Position numbers and translations under genes: made by a program. Under the pieces are notes generated by a model. That model was not told the DNA's origin and did not search any database. It saw nothing but the letters and a program-made list of their open reading frames with translations. A DNA stretch of 64,000 nucleotides, taken from the NCBI RefSeq assembly GCF_013328205.1, contig NZ_JABULH010000003.1:310001-374000 (forward strand), in the 5' to 3' direction. This stretch comes from Sphingomonas hominis (GTDB taxonomy: Bacteria; Pseudomonadota; Alphaproteobacteria; Sphingomonadales; Sphingomonadaceae). Positions 53,942-63,590 of the stretch are shown one piece after another (position 1 is the stretch's first letter; the number at the start of each line of letters is the position of its first letter).

Positions 53942-55030
53942 ATGGCAACAGCAGCACCGGTACGCGAGCGGGCAATCCGCACATGGCGCCCGCGCCGCGT
54001 TCTTCTGACCCGTGCGGCGAGCGGCTTCGCGCACGGCCGCGCGATCGCCGAGCGGGTGGCGGCCGCGGGGATCGAGCTGGTCGAACTGCCGGGTGACCGT
54101 CTCAACCTCGGTCTGTCGGACGATCCGCGCCGCGCCTACTCGGAGGCGAAGAACACGCTCGCGATCGTCGTCGCGCCGCCGTCGAAGCGCCGGCTGCAAC
54201 CGATCGCGCCGAGTGCCGACTGGCGCGTCGACTTGGCGGAAGGGTGCCCGGCGCATTGCAGCTACTGTTATCTCGCCGGGTCGCTGAAAGGCCCGCCGAT
54301 CACCCGCGTCTACGCCAACCTCGACGAGATATTGGGCGTGCTGCCCGACTATCTTGGGCAGGGCACGATCACCTCGCGTTCGAACGCGCGCGCGCATGAA
54401 GGGACGACGTTCGAGGCGTCATGCTACACCGATCCGCTCGCATTGGAGCCGCTGACGGGATCACTGTCGGCGGCGATCGCGTGGTTCGGGCGCTGGCCGG
54501 CGGAGGCGCAACTGCGCTTCACCTCCAAGTTCGCCGACGTGTCGCCGCTGCTTTCGCTCGACCACGGCGGCCGCACGCGGATGCGCGCGTCGCTCAACCC
54601 GCCCGCCTTCGCGCGGTTCGAGGGCGGCACGTCGCCGGTGCACGATCGGCTGGCGGCGCTGCGGCGGATGGCGCAGGCAGGTTACCCGGTCGGGCTGACG
54701 ATCGCGCCGATCATCGCTGCGGACGGCTGGGAGGAGGCGTATGGCGCGCTGATCGCCGACGCGGCGGCACAGCTCGGCGATCTGCCCGCGCTCGACCTGA
54801 CAGTGGAGCTCATCACGCACCGCTTCAACACCGGATCGAAGGCGGTGCTCGACAGCTGGTATCCCGGCTCCGCGCTCGACATGACTGCGACCAACCGCGT
54901 CACCAAGCGGACCAAGTTCGGTGCGGAGAAACAGGTGTACGACGCGGCGACGATGCGCAGCCTGCGCGGCTTCTTCGAACGCGCGATCGGCGACGCGCTG
55001 CCAGCGGCGCGCATCCTCTACTGGACGTGA
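53942..55030 (+). CDS. Spore photoproduct lyase-family radical SAM enzyme (non-sporulating host)
   Basis: The 362-residue protein has the radical SAM cluster Cys102, Cys106 and Cys109 in GCPAHCSYCYL (CxxxCxxC), with a preceding acidic EG. It then has the SPL-family landmarks FEASCYTDPLALEPLTG, in which Cys161 matches the H-donor Cys position of B. subtilis SPL, and RFTSKFADVSPLLSLDH and TRMRASLNPP. Length is close to SPL (about 340). Sphingomonads do not form spores, so direct repair of the spore photoproduct is not obvious; repair of another thymine dimer or a different methylthymine-type lesion is possible. The start is ATG at 53942. Confidence 0.85.
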   Translation: MATAAPVRERAIRTWRPRRVLLTRAASGFAHGRAIAERVAAAGIELVELPGDRLNLGLSDDPRRAYSEAKNTLAIVVAPPSKRRLQPIAPSADWRVDLAEGCPAHCSYCYLAGSLKGPPITRVYANLDEILGVLPDYLGQGTITSRSNARAHEGTTFEASCYTDPLALEPLTGSLSAAIAWFGRWPAEAQLRFTSKFADVSPLLSLDHGGRTRMRASLNPPAFARFEGGTSPVHDRLAALRRMAQAGYPVGLTIAPIIAADGWEEAYGALIADAAAQLGDLPALDLTVELITHRFNTGSKAVLDSWYPGSALDMTATNRVTKRTKFGAEKQVYDAATMRSLRGFFERAIGDALPAARILYWT

Positions 55031-55207
55031 TCGAGCGAATTCCGTCGAACAGGTAGCAGTTACCTACCTATGAGCGGGTACATCTGCTCATCTTGTTCGC
55101 GCGCAGTCGCGCGGTCACACTCGCGATCGTGACAAAGGCAGGCAGGGACAGGCGCTTGGGTGAGGCGTGCCCGTATCAGTACGCGACGGCCCGAGCACGC
55201 AACGAAA

Positions 55208-55241
55208 CGGCCGACCCCCGCGTCGCGGCGGGGGCCGGCCG
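55208..55241 (-). terminator. Hairpin terminator candidate of the SWIB gene
   Basis: A near-perfect GC stem (55208-55221 with 55228-55241, one mismatch) lies 18 bp after the SWIB stop; on the minus strand it is followed by TTTCGTT. Confidence 0.6.
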
Positions 55242-55259
55242 TTCAGAATACGGGAAGGT

Positions 55260-55601
55260 TTACTTCTTCGGCGCGGTCAGGTGCGCGCTCAGGAACTTGT
55301 TCATCTCGAACATGCTCGCCGACTTCTTGCCGAAGATCTTCTCCAGCTTGTCGTCCGCGTTGATCTGGCGGCGGTCCTTGGCGTCCTGCAGGTCGTTCTT
55401 CTTGATGTACTCCCACACCTTGCTGACGACCTCGCTGCGCGGCAGGTCCTTCTTGCCGACGATCTCGGCCAAGTCCTCCGACGGGGTCACCGGTGCGGTG
55501 ATGCCGCCGCGTGCGCCGCTGGCGGGCTTGCCGGTGGCCTTGACCTTCTTTTCCGCGGCTGCGGTTTCGTCCTTGCCGCGCTTCTCTGCCGAACGTGCCA
55601 T
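55260..55601 (-). CDS. SWIB/MDM2-domain protein
   Basis: The 113-residue protein has a Lys/Ala-rich N-terminus (about 1-38) and a SWIB domain: ITAPVTPSEDLAEIVGKKDL, PRSEVVSKVWEYIKKNDLQD, RRQINADDKLEKIFG and MFEMNKFLSAHL. SWIB is found in eukaryotic chromatin remodellers and as stand-alone proteins in some bacteria (chlamydiae, rhizobia, sphingomonads), where it may bind DNA or condense it. GGGAG lies six bases before the ATG at 55601, which is preferred to the ATG three bases earlier. A possible EcfG-type promoter lies at 55728-55752. A hairpin follows the stop. Confidence 0.9.
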   Translation of the reverse strand: MARSAEKRGKDETAAAEKKVKATGKPASGARGGITAPVTPSEDLAEIVGKKDLPRSEVVSKVWEYIKKNDLQDAKDRRQINADDKLEKIFGKKSASMFEMNKFLSAHLTAPKK

Positions 55602-55727
55602 CATCTACTCCCTGTGTGTCGACCGCCGCCCAACCGGGTAGCCGCCCGAAAACCGTGCAACCGTCGTGGCAACGCCCCAGAAACGCTGCCGTAATGACAT
55701 GTCGTCGTACCGATTGCCGAGCAGGTC

Positions 55728-55752
55728 AACATCCCGCGTGGTGACGTGTTCC
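55728..55752 (-). promoter_or_regulatory. Possible EcfG (general stress sigma) promoter upstream of the SWIB gene
   Basis: On the minus strand GGAAC is followed after 17 bases by GTT, matching the alphaproteobacterial EcfG consensus GGAAC-N16/17-CGTT except for the first base of the -10 block. It is about 127 bp upstream of the SWIB ATG. Confidence 0.4.
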
Positions 55753-55785
55753 GCTTTTCGTGCAGCGCGTGCACGACGAAGGTGG

Positions 55786-56154
55786 TTAACGCGCGTGCGC
55801 GGCGGCGAGTGCGATGCCCGCAAGGTTTTGCGATCGCTTGACATAACGCACGCGCAGCGGCCCGGCTGCGCGGCGCAGCGCGAGGAAGTCGGCGAGATGC
55901 GCGGCGTGCGCCGCAGGGCATCGCACCCGCCCATTCGCCTGCGCGACGACCGCCGCGGCGTCGCCCAGCAGCACCGCATCCCCGAGTCCCAGCGCGGACG
56001 CGCGGCGCGCGGCGTCGATCAGCGCGAGCCATTCCGCGGTCATGCTGGTGCCCGCGCCCAGGTCGCGCGCGACGAACGCCCGGCCAGCGATCACCACCGC
56101 GGTCTCCATGCCCGCGGGCAGCGGACGGAGACCACCGTCGAAGAATATCTTCAC
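55786..56154 (-). CDS. RNase H-fold protein, probably without full catalytic site
   Basis: The 122-residue protein starts with GTG overlapping the rluE stop (GTGA). It shows the RNase HI pattern: FFDGGLRP (first Asp), TAEWLALIDAARRA (Glu), AVLLGDAAAVVAQ (second Asp) and the C-terminal RSQNLAGIALAAA, where active members normally read N-x-x-AD-x-LA. The last acidic residue is Gly here, so cleavage activity is doubtful; RNA/DNA binding alone is possible. It is the third gene of an operon with an FAD oxidoreductase and rluE. Confidence 0.75.
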   Translation of the reverse strand: MKIFFDGGLRPLPAGMETAVVIAGRAFVARDLGAGTSMTAEWLALIDAARRASALGLGDAVLLGDAAAVVAQANGRVRCPAAHAAHLADFLALRRAAGPLRVRYVKRSQNLAGIALAAAHAR

Positions 56155-56690
56155 AAGCGAGCCCAGGTGCCGGGCGCCAGGTCGCCGACCGTCCACTCGC
56201 CGATGCTCCAGCGGACCAGGCGAAGCGTCGGCAGGCCCACTGCCGCGGTCATGCGGCGCACCTGCCGGTTGCGGCCCTCGCGGATCGTCAGGCGCAGCCA
56301 GCAATCGGGCACGCTCGCGCGGTAGCGGATCGGCGGGTTGCGCGGCCACAGGTCGGGTGGGGCGATCGCCTCGACCTCGGCGGGACGGGTCGGGCCGTCG
56401 TTGAGCATCACGCCCGCGCGCAGCGACGCGAGCGCCGCGTCGTTCGCCACGCCCTCGACCTGCACCAGATAGGTCTTGGGCAGCTTGAACTTCGGATCGG
56501 CGATCCGCGCCTGCATCCGACCGTCGTCGGTCAGCAGCAGCAGTCCCTCGCTGTCGCGGTCGAGCCGGCCGGCGGGGTAGACGCCGGGCACCTCGATGAA
56601 GTCCGACAGCGTCGCGCGCTTCGTCGGCGATTTCGCGTCGGTAAATTGCGTCAGGACGCCGAACGGCTTGTTGAACGCGATCAGCGTCAC
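56151..56690 (-). CDS. rluE: 23S rRNA pseudouridine synthase RluE-like
   Basis: The 179-residue protein is a RsuA/RluB/RluE-type synthase without an S4 domain, like RluE. Motifs are FNKPFGVLTQFTD, the catalytic-Asp segment YPAGRLDRDSEGLLLLT, KTYLVQVEG, VMLNDGPTRPAEV and REGRNRQVRRMTAAVGLPT. RluE makes pseudouridine 2457 in E. coli 23S rRNA (literature). It starts with GTG overlapping the FAD oxidoreductase stop and ends overlapping the RNase H-like start, so three genes are translationally coupled. Confidence 0.93.
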   Translation of the reverse strand: MTLIAFNKPFGVLTQFTDAKSPTKRATLSDFIEVPGVYPAGRLDRDSEGLLLLTDDGRMQARIADPKFKLPKTYLVQVEGVANDAALASLRAGVMLNDGPTRPAEVEAIAPPDLWPRNPPIRYRASVPDCWLRLTIREGRNRQVRRMTAAVGLPTLRLVRWSIGEWTVGDLAPGTWARL

Positions 56691-58327
56691 GCCGCGCGTC
56701 GTCCGGCTCCGCTCGCGCCCATCGCGAGCGCGACCGCTTCCGCGACCTTGATCCCGTCGACGCCGGCCGACAGGATGCCGCCCGCATAGCCCGCGCCCTC
56801 GCCCGCGGGGAACAGCCCGGCGGTGTTGAGGCTCTGCATATCCTCGCCGCGCGTGAAGCGGACGGGGGAGGAGGTGCGCGTCTCGACGCCGGTCATCACC
56901 ACGTCGGGGTGGTCGTAGCCCTTGATCTGGCGGCCGAACACCGGGATCGCCTCGCGCATCGCCGCTACCGCGAAATCGGGCAGACAACTCGCGAGGTCGG
57001 TCGGGGTCACGCCGGGCTTGTACGACGGCACGACCGAGCCGAGCGAGGTCGAGGCGCGCCCGGCGAGGAAGTCGCCGACGCGCTGCGCGGGCGCGTGATA
57101 ATTGCTGCCGCCCGCCACGAACGCCTGCTCCTCCAACCGCCGCTGGAGCGCGATGCCGGCGAGCGGATCGCCCGGATAGTCGCGCAGCGGATCGATCGCG
57201 ACGACGAAGCCCGAGTTCGCGTTGCGCTCGTTGCGCGAATATTGGCTCATGCCGTTGGTCGCGACGCGGCCTTCCTCGGAGGTCGCGGCGACCACGGTGC
57301 CGCCCGGGCACATGCAGAAGCTGTAGACCGTTCGCCCGTTCGAGCAATGGTGCGAGATATGATATTCCGCCGCGCCCAGGATCGGGTTGCCCGCGTCGTG
57401 GCCGAAGCGTGCGCGGTCGATCCACGATTGCGGATGCTCGATGCGGACCCCGACCGAGAAGGGCTTGGCCTCGGCGTGGACGCCGGCGGCGTGGAGCATC
57501 TCGAACGTGTCGCGCGCGCTGTGGCCGATCGCCATCACGACGTGGCTCGCCTCCAGGTAGCTGCCGTCGGCCAGGTGGAGCCCCTGGATACGCCGCGCGC
57601 CCGCGCCGTCGGTCGCGATGTCGAGCCCGTCGACGCGGGTCGAGAAGCGATACTCGCCGCCCAGCTCCTCGATCGTGGCGCGCATGCTTTCCACCATCGT
57701 GACGAGGCGGAAGGTGCCGATATGCGGGTGCGCCTCGGTCAGGATCTCAGGGGGAGCGCCCGCGGCGACGAACTCGGTCAGCACCTTGCGCGCGAGGTGA
57801 CGGGGGTCCTTGATCCGGCTGTAGAGTTTCCCGTCGGAGAAGGTGCCGGCGCCGCCCTCGCCATATTGAACGTTCGATTCGGGGTTGAGCACGCTGCGCC
57901 GCCACAGCCCCCAGGTGTCCTTGGTCCGTTCGCGCACCACCTTGCCGCGTTCGAGCACGATCGGGCGGTAACCCATCTGCGCCAGGATCAGCGCGGCGAC
58001 CAGGCCGCACGGCCCCGCGCCGATCACCACCGGGCGCATCGCGCCTTCGGGTGCGGTCGCCACCGGCTTGTAGCGCGTGTCGGGGGTCAGGCCGACGTCG
58101 CGGTCGCGGCGCAGCTTCGCGAGCACCGTGCCCTCGTTCTTCACCGCCACATCGAGCGCGTAGACGAGCGCAATGTTGCTGCGGTCGCGCGCGTCGTGGC
58201 CGCGGCGCGCGACCGAGAAGCGGATCAGGTCGCGCGGCGTGATCTTCAACCGCTTGACTATCGCGGCGGGCAGCGCCTCGTCGGCGTGGTGCAGCGGCAG
58301 CTTCAGTTCGTTCACGCGGATCATCAC
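56687..58327 (-). CDS. FAD-dependent dehydrogenase (COG2509-like)
   Basis: The 546-residue protein has an N-terminal domain (about 1-90, with LHHADEALPAAIVKRLKI) and an FAD-binding Rossmann motif VIGAGPCGLVAALILAQMGY at about 100-119. A long oxidoreductase domain follows (GEGGAGTFSDGKLYSRIKD, SFCMCPGGTVVAATSEEG, FPAGEGAGYAGGILSAGVDG). This is the uncharacterised COG2509 family, widespread in bacteria and plastids, with no agreed function. Tandem ATGs at 58327 and 58324 are both possible starts. It heads an operon with rluE and an RNase H-like gene; that link suggests no obvious pathway. Confidence 0.88.
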   Translation of the reverse strand: MMIRVNELKLPLHHADEALPAAIVKRLKITPRDLIRFSVARRGHDARDRSNIALVYALDVAVKNEGTVLAKLRRDRDVGLTPDTRYKPVATAPEGAMRPVVIGAGPCGLVAALILAQMGYRPIVLERGKVVRERTKDTWGLWRRSVLNPESNVQYGEGGAGTFSDGKLYSRIKDPRHLARKVLTEFVAAGAPPEILTEAHPHIGTFRLVTMVESMRATIEELGGEYRFSTRVDGLDIATDGAGARRIQGLHLADGSYLEASHVVMAIGHSARDTFEMLHAAGVHAEAKPFSVGVRIEHPQSWIDRARFGHDAGNPILGAAEYHISHHCSNGRTVYSFCMCPGGTVVAATSEEGRVATNGMSQYSRNERNANSGFVVAIDPLRDYPGDPLAGIALQRRLEEQAFVAGGSNYHAPAQRVGDFLAGRASTSLGSVVPSYKPGVTPTDLASCLPDFAVAAMREAIPVFGRQIKGYDHPDVVMTGVETRTSSPVRFTRGEDMQSLNTAGLFPAGEGAGYAGGILSAGVDGIKVAEAVALAMGASGAGRRAA

Positions 58328-58364
58328 AACACCTTACACGGTCCCGCTGCGGCCGGAAACCGGC

Positions 58365-58745
58365 CTAACTCCGTCGCCGGGAGGTCGGCCGCTCGCCCAT
58401 CTGATCGAGCGCGTCGGCATTGTCGCGGCCCCAGCCGTAGAGCAGCTCGACCGGCTCAACGAAGCGCTGTCCCAGCGGGGTCAGGCGATACTCGACCGCG
58501 GGCGGGATCGTGCCCTGAACGTGGCGCGAGACGAAGCCGCTCGCTTCCATGTCGCGCAATGTCTGCGTCAGCATCTTCTTGGAAATGCCCGGCAGGCTGC
58601 GCTGGAGCACGCCGGTCCGCGCCGCGCCGCTATGACGCGCGTCGAGCGTGTGGAGGATCATGCTGGTCCACTTGGTCGCGAATAGTTCGAGCACGCGGCG
58701 CGGCGCGCAATCCTCGCGCCACTCGTCCTGGGTCGTGCTCGTCAC
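58365..58745 (-). CDS. HxlR-family transcriptional regulator
   Basis: The 126-residue winged-helix regulator shows the HxlR pattern: Cys13 in EDCAPRRVLELFATKWTSM, a helix-turn-helix GISKKMLTQTLRDMEASGFV, a wing PPAVEYRLTPLG. The DxxAP-type cysteine is often a redox or electrophile sensor in this family. It is transcribed divergently from the PRISE reductase 95 bp away and probably regulates it, as HxlR proteins often control a neighbouring oxidoreductase. The inducer is unknown. Confidence 0.9.
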   Translation of the reverse strand: MTSTTQDEWREDCAPRRVLELFATKWTSMILHTLDARHSGAARTGVLQRSLPGISKKMLTQTLRDMEASGFVSRHVQGTIPPAVEYRLTPLGQRFVEPVELLYGWGRDNADALDQMGERPTSRRRS

Positions 58746-58840
58746 TGGTTACCTCATGGTGCCTATGTCCCCGAACGGTGCCGTCTAGAAGCCGGCGTGC
58801 GCGCTGCCTAGCTCGGGCGTCGAGAATCGGGAGTTCAAAC

Positions 58841-59902
58841 ATGGCGAAGACGGCATTGGTGGTGGGCGCGAGCGGGATCGTCGGCAGCGCGACCGCGGCG
58901 CTGCTGGTGGACGGGGGCTGGACCGTCCACGGGCTCGCGCGGCGCAGCGTCGAGCAGGAGGGCGTGCAGCCGGTCACCGCCGATTTGCAGGACGCGGAGG
59001 CGACGCGTGCGGCGCTGAGCGACGTGCACCCCGACGCGGTGTTCATCACCACGTGGCTGCGGCAGGACAGCGAGGCGGAGAACATCCGCGTCAACTCGGC
59101 GATGGTGCGCAACCTGCTGAACGGCCTGCCCAAGCCCGGCGGCCCGCGCCACGTCGCGCTGGTCACCGGGCTCAAACATTACCTCGGCCCGTTCGAGGCG
59201 TACGGCAAGGGCAGTCTGCCGCAGACGCCATTCCGTGAGGAACAGGGGCGGCTCGACGTCGAGAACTTCTATTACGCGCAGGAGGACGAGCTGTTCGCGG
59301 CGGCCCAGCGCGACGGCTTCACCTGGAGCGTGCATCGCCCGCACACCGTGATCGGCAAGGCGGTCGGCAACGCGATGAACATGGGCACGACGCTCGCGGT
59401 CTATGCCACAATCTGCCGCGAGATCGGGCGACCGTTCACCTTCCCGGGCTCGGCGGCGCAGTGGAACGGTTTGACCGACATGACCGACGCGCGCCAACTC
59501 GCGCGGCAGTTGTTGTGGGCGACCGAAACCGAGGCGGCGCACGACGAAGCGTTCAACATCGTCAACGGCGACGTGTTTCGCTGGAGCTGGATGTGGGGTC
59601 GCATCGCCGACTGGTTCGGGGTCGAGGCGGCACCATTCGACGGCATTGTGCGCCCGCTGGAGCAGCAGATGGCGGATGACGCTGGCGTGTGGCGCGAGAT
59701 CGCGGCGCGCGAGGGACTGGCCGAGCCGAACCTCGATCGGCTCGCCTCGCCGTGGCACACCGACGCCGATCTCGGCCGCCCGATCGAGGTGGTGACCGAC
59801 ATGGGCAAGAGCCGGCGGCTGGGCTTCACTGCCTATCAGGCGACCGACGACGCCTTCTTCGACCTGTTCGCGCAGCTGCGCGCCGACCGGCTGATCCCGT
59901 AA
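58841..59902 (+). CDS. PRISE-type SDR reductase (progesterone 5-beta-reductase/iridoid synthase-like)
   Basis: The 353-residue extended SDR has the NADPH motif [10 protein letters not shown] near the start, then [38 protein letters not shown] and [11 protein letters not shown]. These match the PRISE family of plant and bacterial enone reductases; the catalytic Lys is in TGLKHY and the Tyr in FYYAQED. A reduction of activated C=C bonds in enones is likely, with unknown natural substrate. The gene lies divergent from an HxlR regulator and is probably induced by electrophilic enones. Confidence 0.88.
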   Translation: MAKTALVVGASGIVGSATAALLVDGGWTVHGLARRSVEQEGVQPVTADLQDAEATRAALSDVHPDAVFITTWLRQDSEAENIRVNSAMVRNLLNGLPKPGGPRHVALVTGLKHYLGPFEAYGKGSLPQTPFREEQGRLDVENFYYAQEDELFAAAQRDGFTWSVHRPHTVIGKAVGNAMNMGTTLAVYATICREIGRPFTFPGSAAQWNGLTDMTDARQLARQLLWATETEAAHDEAFNIVNGDVFRWSWMWGRIADWFGVEAAPFDGIVRPLEQQMADDAGVWREIAAREGLAEPNLDRLASPWHTDADLGRPIEVVTDMGKSRRLGFTAYQATDDAFFDLFAQLRADRLIP

Positions 59903-59984
59903 TGCGCCGATCCATCGCCGTGCCGGCCGCTTTGACTTGGGTGCCTCGCCCTCGTTACAGCGGCGGCACAGCGAAGGGGATACG

Positions 59985-62900
59985 ATGCCGGGCGAGTGGC
60001 AGTTCTGGATCGACCGCGGCGGTACCTTCACCGACGTGGTCGCGGTCGATCCGGCGGGGAAGCTGACCACCGCCAAATTGCTGTCCGAGGACCCCGGCCG
60101 CTACGACGACGCGGCGGTGCACGCGATCCGGCAATTGACCGGCGTAGGTTCGGGCGACCTGCCGCGCGCCGACATCCGGCTCGGCACCACGGTGGCGACC
60201 AATGCGCTGCTCGAACGCAAGGGTGCACCGACCCTGCTCGCGATCACGCGCGGTTTCCGCGACGCGCTGGTGATCGGCTATCAGGATCGCGCCGACATCT
60301 TCGCGCGTCACATCCGCCGCGCCGCGCCGCTCTACACGCAAGTGGTCGAGGTGGACGAGCGCGTCGACGCCGATGGCGGGGTCGTGCGTCCGCTCGACGG
60401 CGACGCGGCGGCGCAGGCGTTCCAGGCCGCGTACGACGACGGCGTCCGGGCGATCGCGATCGTGCTGGTCCACGGCTATCGCTATCCCGCGCACGAGCAG
60501 GCGCTGGCGGAGATCGCGCGCGCGATCGGCTTCACGCAGGTGTCGGTCAGCCACCAGGTCTCGCCGCTGATCAAGCTGGTCGCGCGCGGCGACACGGCGG
60601 TGGTCGATGCCTATCTGTCGCCGGTGCTCGGCGCTTACGTCGACGGCTTCGGCCGCGCGCTCGGCAGCGGACAGTCGCCCTTGTTCATGCAATCGAGTGG
60701 CGGGCTGATCGACGGCGCGGCGTTCAGCGGCAAGGACGCGCTCCTGTCCGGCCCCGCGGGTGGCATCGTCGGCATGGCGCGCACGGCCAAGGCCGCGGGG
60801 TTCAGCCACGTCATCGGGTTCGACATGGGTGGCACCTCGACCGACGTGTCGCTCTACGCCGGGCGCTACGAGCGGCGCAACGACGCGGTGATCGCGGGCG
60901 TGCGGGTGGCGGCGCCGACGATGCGGATCGACACGGTTGCGGCGGGCGGCGGGTCGATCTGCGCGCTGGTCGGCGGGCGGCTGGTGGTCGGCCCTGAGTC
61001 GGCGGGCGCGGTGCCGGGGCCGGCCTGTTACCGCCGCGGCGGGCCGCTGACCGTCACCGACTGCAATTTGCTCCTCGGCAAAATCCAACCCGCACACTTC
61101 CCCAGCCTGTTTGGCCCCGCAGGCGACGAGCCGCTCGACCCTGCCGCGTCGATGGCGAGATTGGACGCCTTGCTCGACGAGGTCGAGGCCGCGACCGGCA
61201 CGCGCCCGACGCGCGAGGCCGCGGCGGAAGGGCTAGTCGGCATCGCGGTCGCCAACATGGCCAAGGCGATCAAGGCGATCTCGGTCGCGCGCGGGCACGA
61301 TCCGGCGGATTACGTGCTCGCCTGCTTCGGTGGCGCGGGCGGGCAGCACGCCTGCCTCGTCGCCGACGCGCTCGGGATGGAGCGGGTGATGATCCACCCG
61401 CTCGCGGGGGTACTGTCGGCCTACGGCATGGGATTGGCCGATCGCCGCGTGTTGCGCGAGGCGACGCTGTCCGCACCGCTCGCCGACCGCGCCGCGCTCG
61501 ACGCGACGGTCACGCGGTTGGAGGACGAGGCGCGCGGCGCGCTGGTCGCACAGGGGCTCGATCCCGCGGCGCTGCGCACCGAGGCACGCGTCGAGCTGCG
61601 CCACGCACGGGCGGACTACGGGATCGAGGTCGCGCTGAGCACGTCAGAGGCGATGGCGGCCGATTTCCAGGCGCAGCACCGCCGGCAGTTCGGCTACGCG
61701 CGCGAGGGTGCGCTAGTCGCCGAACTCGTCCGCGTCGAAGGGATTGCCGACAGCGGCACCCGCGCCGATCGGGTCGTTTCGCTACCCTCCGACAGCGCAC
61801 CCGCGCTCGTGCAGGTGCCCGTCCACCTCGCCGGCGAGACGCGCGACGCCGCACTGTACGACCGCGCGACGCTCGCCGCCGGAGCCGAGATCACCGGCCC
61901 CGCGCTGATCGTCGACGCGGTGTCGACCAATGTGCTCGAGCCCGGCTGGACCGCGCAGGTCGACGCGCTCGGCAATCTGATCCTGACCCGCCACGCCGCG
62001 CGCGCGGTTGCCGCGCAGGACGAAGCGCTCGATCCACTCCGGCTGGAGATCTTCGCCGGGCTGTTCATGGGACTGGCGGAGGAGATGGGCGCCGCACTCC
62101 AGCGCAGCGCGTCGTCGGTCAATATCCGCGAACGGCTCGATTTCTCCTGCGCGATCTTCGATTGCTACGGCAACCTCGTCGCCAACGCGCCGCATATCCC
62201 GGTGCACCTGGGATCGATGGGGGAGAGCATCCGCACCGTGATCGCGCGCCGATCGGCCGCGGCGGACGGGCGCGGGATGCGGCCGGGCGACGTCTACGCG
62301 CTCAACGCGCCGTACCAGGGCGGCACGCATTTGCCCGACATCACCGTCATCATGCCGGTGTTCGCGGGTGAGGGGACGGAGCCCGCCTTCTTCGTCGCCG
62401 CGCGCGGGCACCATGCCGATGTCGGCGGTACCAGCCCCGGATCGATGCCGCCCGACAGTGTCAGCATCGAGCAGGAGGGCGTTATCCTCGACAACATCCT
62501 GCTGGTCGAGGACGGCGCGATGCGCAGCGACGACCTGCGCGCGCTGCTCGCGTCGGGGCCGTGGCCGTCGCGCAACGTCGAGCAGAATCTGGCCGATCTC
62601 GCCGCGCAGGTGGCGGCGTGCGCGCGCGGTGCCGATGGCCTCGCGCGGATGGTGGAGAGCCATGGTCTCGCGACGGTGTCGGCGTACATGGAGCATCTGC
62701 AAGCCCATGCCAACGACGCCGTCCGCGCGATGCTGCCCGACCTGCCCGACGGCGACTTCGCGTACGAGATGGACAATGGCGCCACCGTGCGCGTGTCGTT
62801 CCGCGTCGATCGCGAAGGCCGCACCGCCTGCGTCGACTTCGCCGGTACCTCCGCGCAATTGCCGAGCAACTTCAACGCCCCCGTCTCGGTCGTGCGCGCC

Positions 62901-63590
62901 GCGGTGCTCTACGTCATGCGCACGCTGATCGACGCGGCGATCCCGCTGAATGACGGCTTCCTCCGCTCGGTACGCGTCCTCGTGCCCGAAGGCTCGATGC
63001 TCAATCCCCGGCACCCCGCCGCGGTCGTCGCGGGCAATGTCGAGACGAGCCAGGTCGTCACCGACGCGTTGCTCGGCGCGCTCCGGGCGCAAGCGGCGTC
63101 GCAGGGGACGATGAACAACTTCACCTTCGGCGACGCGCGCCACCAATATTATGAGACGATCGCGGGCGGCACCGGTGCGGGTGCGGACTTCCCCGGTACT
63201 GCTGTGGTGCAGAGCCACATGACCAACAGCCGGCTGACCGATCCCGAGGTGCTGGAGGTGCGCTTCCCGGTGCTGCTGGAGGAGTTTTCGCGTCGGCTGG
63301 GCTCGGGCGGGGCGGGCGCGCAGCCCGGCGGCGACGGTGCGACGCGTCGCATCCGGTTTCGTACAGGCATGCGCGCCGCGATCCTCTCCAACCGGCGCCG
63401 CGTCGCGCCGTTCGGGCTCGCGGGCGGCGCGGATGGTGCGCCGGGCGCGAACAGCGTCGAGCGCGCCGACGGTTCGGTCGAGCAACTCGGATCGACCGCC
63501 GCGGTCGAGATGCGCGCGGGCGACGTGTTCGTGATCCTGACGCCGGGCGGCGGCGGCTACGGTGCGCCCGGAAACGAGGACGCGCGCTGA
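59985..63590 (+). CDS. Fused hydantoinase A/B-type 5-oxoprolinase
   Basis: The 1201-residue enzyme combines HyuA-like N-terminal (about 1-680) and HyuB-like C-terminal (about 690-1180) halves. The start [17 protein letters not shown] is the HyuA phosphate-binding signature. [16 protein letters not shown] is the second nucleotide motif. [32 protein letters not shown] (here split: [11 protein letters not shown] and [14 protein letters not shown]) starts the HyuB half. GNVETSQVV and ITPGGGGYG-type motifs are near the end. Such fusions are ATP-dependent 5-oxoprolinases that open 5-oxoproline to glutamate. The downstream gene starts within its stop codon and is a DUF969 transporter subunit, which supports 5-oxoproline use. 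Confidence 0.9.
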   Translation: MPGEWQFWIDRGGTFTDVVAVDPAGKLTTAKLLSEDPGRYDDAAVHAIRQLTGVGSGDLPRADIRLGTTVATNALLERKGAPTLLAITRGFRDALVIGYQDRADIFARHIRRAAPLYTQVVEVDERVDADGGVVRPLDGDAAAQAFQAAYDDGVRAIAIVLVHGYRYPAHEQALAEIARAIGFTQVSVSHQVSPLIKLVARGDTAVVDAYLSPVLGAYVDGFGRALGSGQSPLFMQSSGGLIDGAAFSGKDALLSGPAGGIVGMARTAKAAGFSHVIGFDMGGTSTDVSLYAGRYERRNDAVIAGVRVAAPTMRIDTVAAGGGSICALVGGRLVVGPESAGAVPGPACYRRGGPLTVTDCNLLLGKIQPAHFPSLFGPAGDEPLDPAASMARLDALLDEVEAATGTRPTREAAAEGLVGIAVANMAKAIKAISVARGHDPADYVLACFGGAGGQHACLVADALGMERVMIHPLAGVLSAYGMGLADRRVLREATLSAPLADRAALDATVTRLEDEARGALVAQGLDPAALRTEARVELRHARADYGIEVALSTSEAMAADFQAQHRRQFGYAREGALVAELVRVEGIADSGTRADRVVSLPSDSAPALVQVPVHLAGETRDAALYDRATLAAGAEITGPALIVDAVSTNVLEPGWTAQVDALGNLILTRHAARAVAAQDEALDPLRLEIFAGLFMGLAEEMGAALQRSASSVNIRERLDFSCAIFDCYGNLVANAPHIPVHLGSMGESIRTVIARRSAAADGRGMRPGDVYALNAPYQGGTHLPDITVIMPVFAGEGTEPAFFVAARGHHADVGGTSPGSMPPDSVSIEQEGVILDNILLVEDGAMRSDDLRALLASGPWPSRNVEQNLADLAAQVAACARGADGLARMVESHGLATVSAYMEHLQAHANDAVRAMLPDLPDGDFAYEMDNGATVRVSFRVDREGRTACVDFAGTSAQLPSNFNAPVSVVRAAVLYVMRTLIDAAIPLNDGFLRSVRVLVPEGSMLNPRHPAAVVAGNVETSQVVTDALLGALRAQAASQGTMNNFTFGDARHQYYETIAGGTGAGADFPGTAVVQSHMTNSRLTDPEVLEVRFPVLLEEFSRRLGSGGAGAQPGGDGATRRIRFRTGMRAAILSNRRRVAPFGLAGGADGAPGANSVERADGSVEQLGSTAAVEMRAGDVFVILTPGGGGYGAPGNEDAR

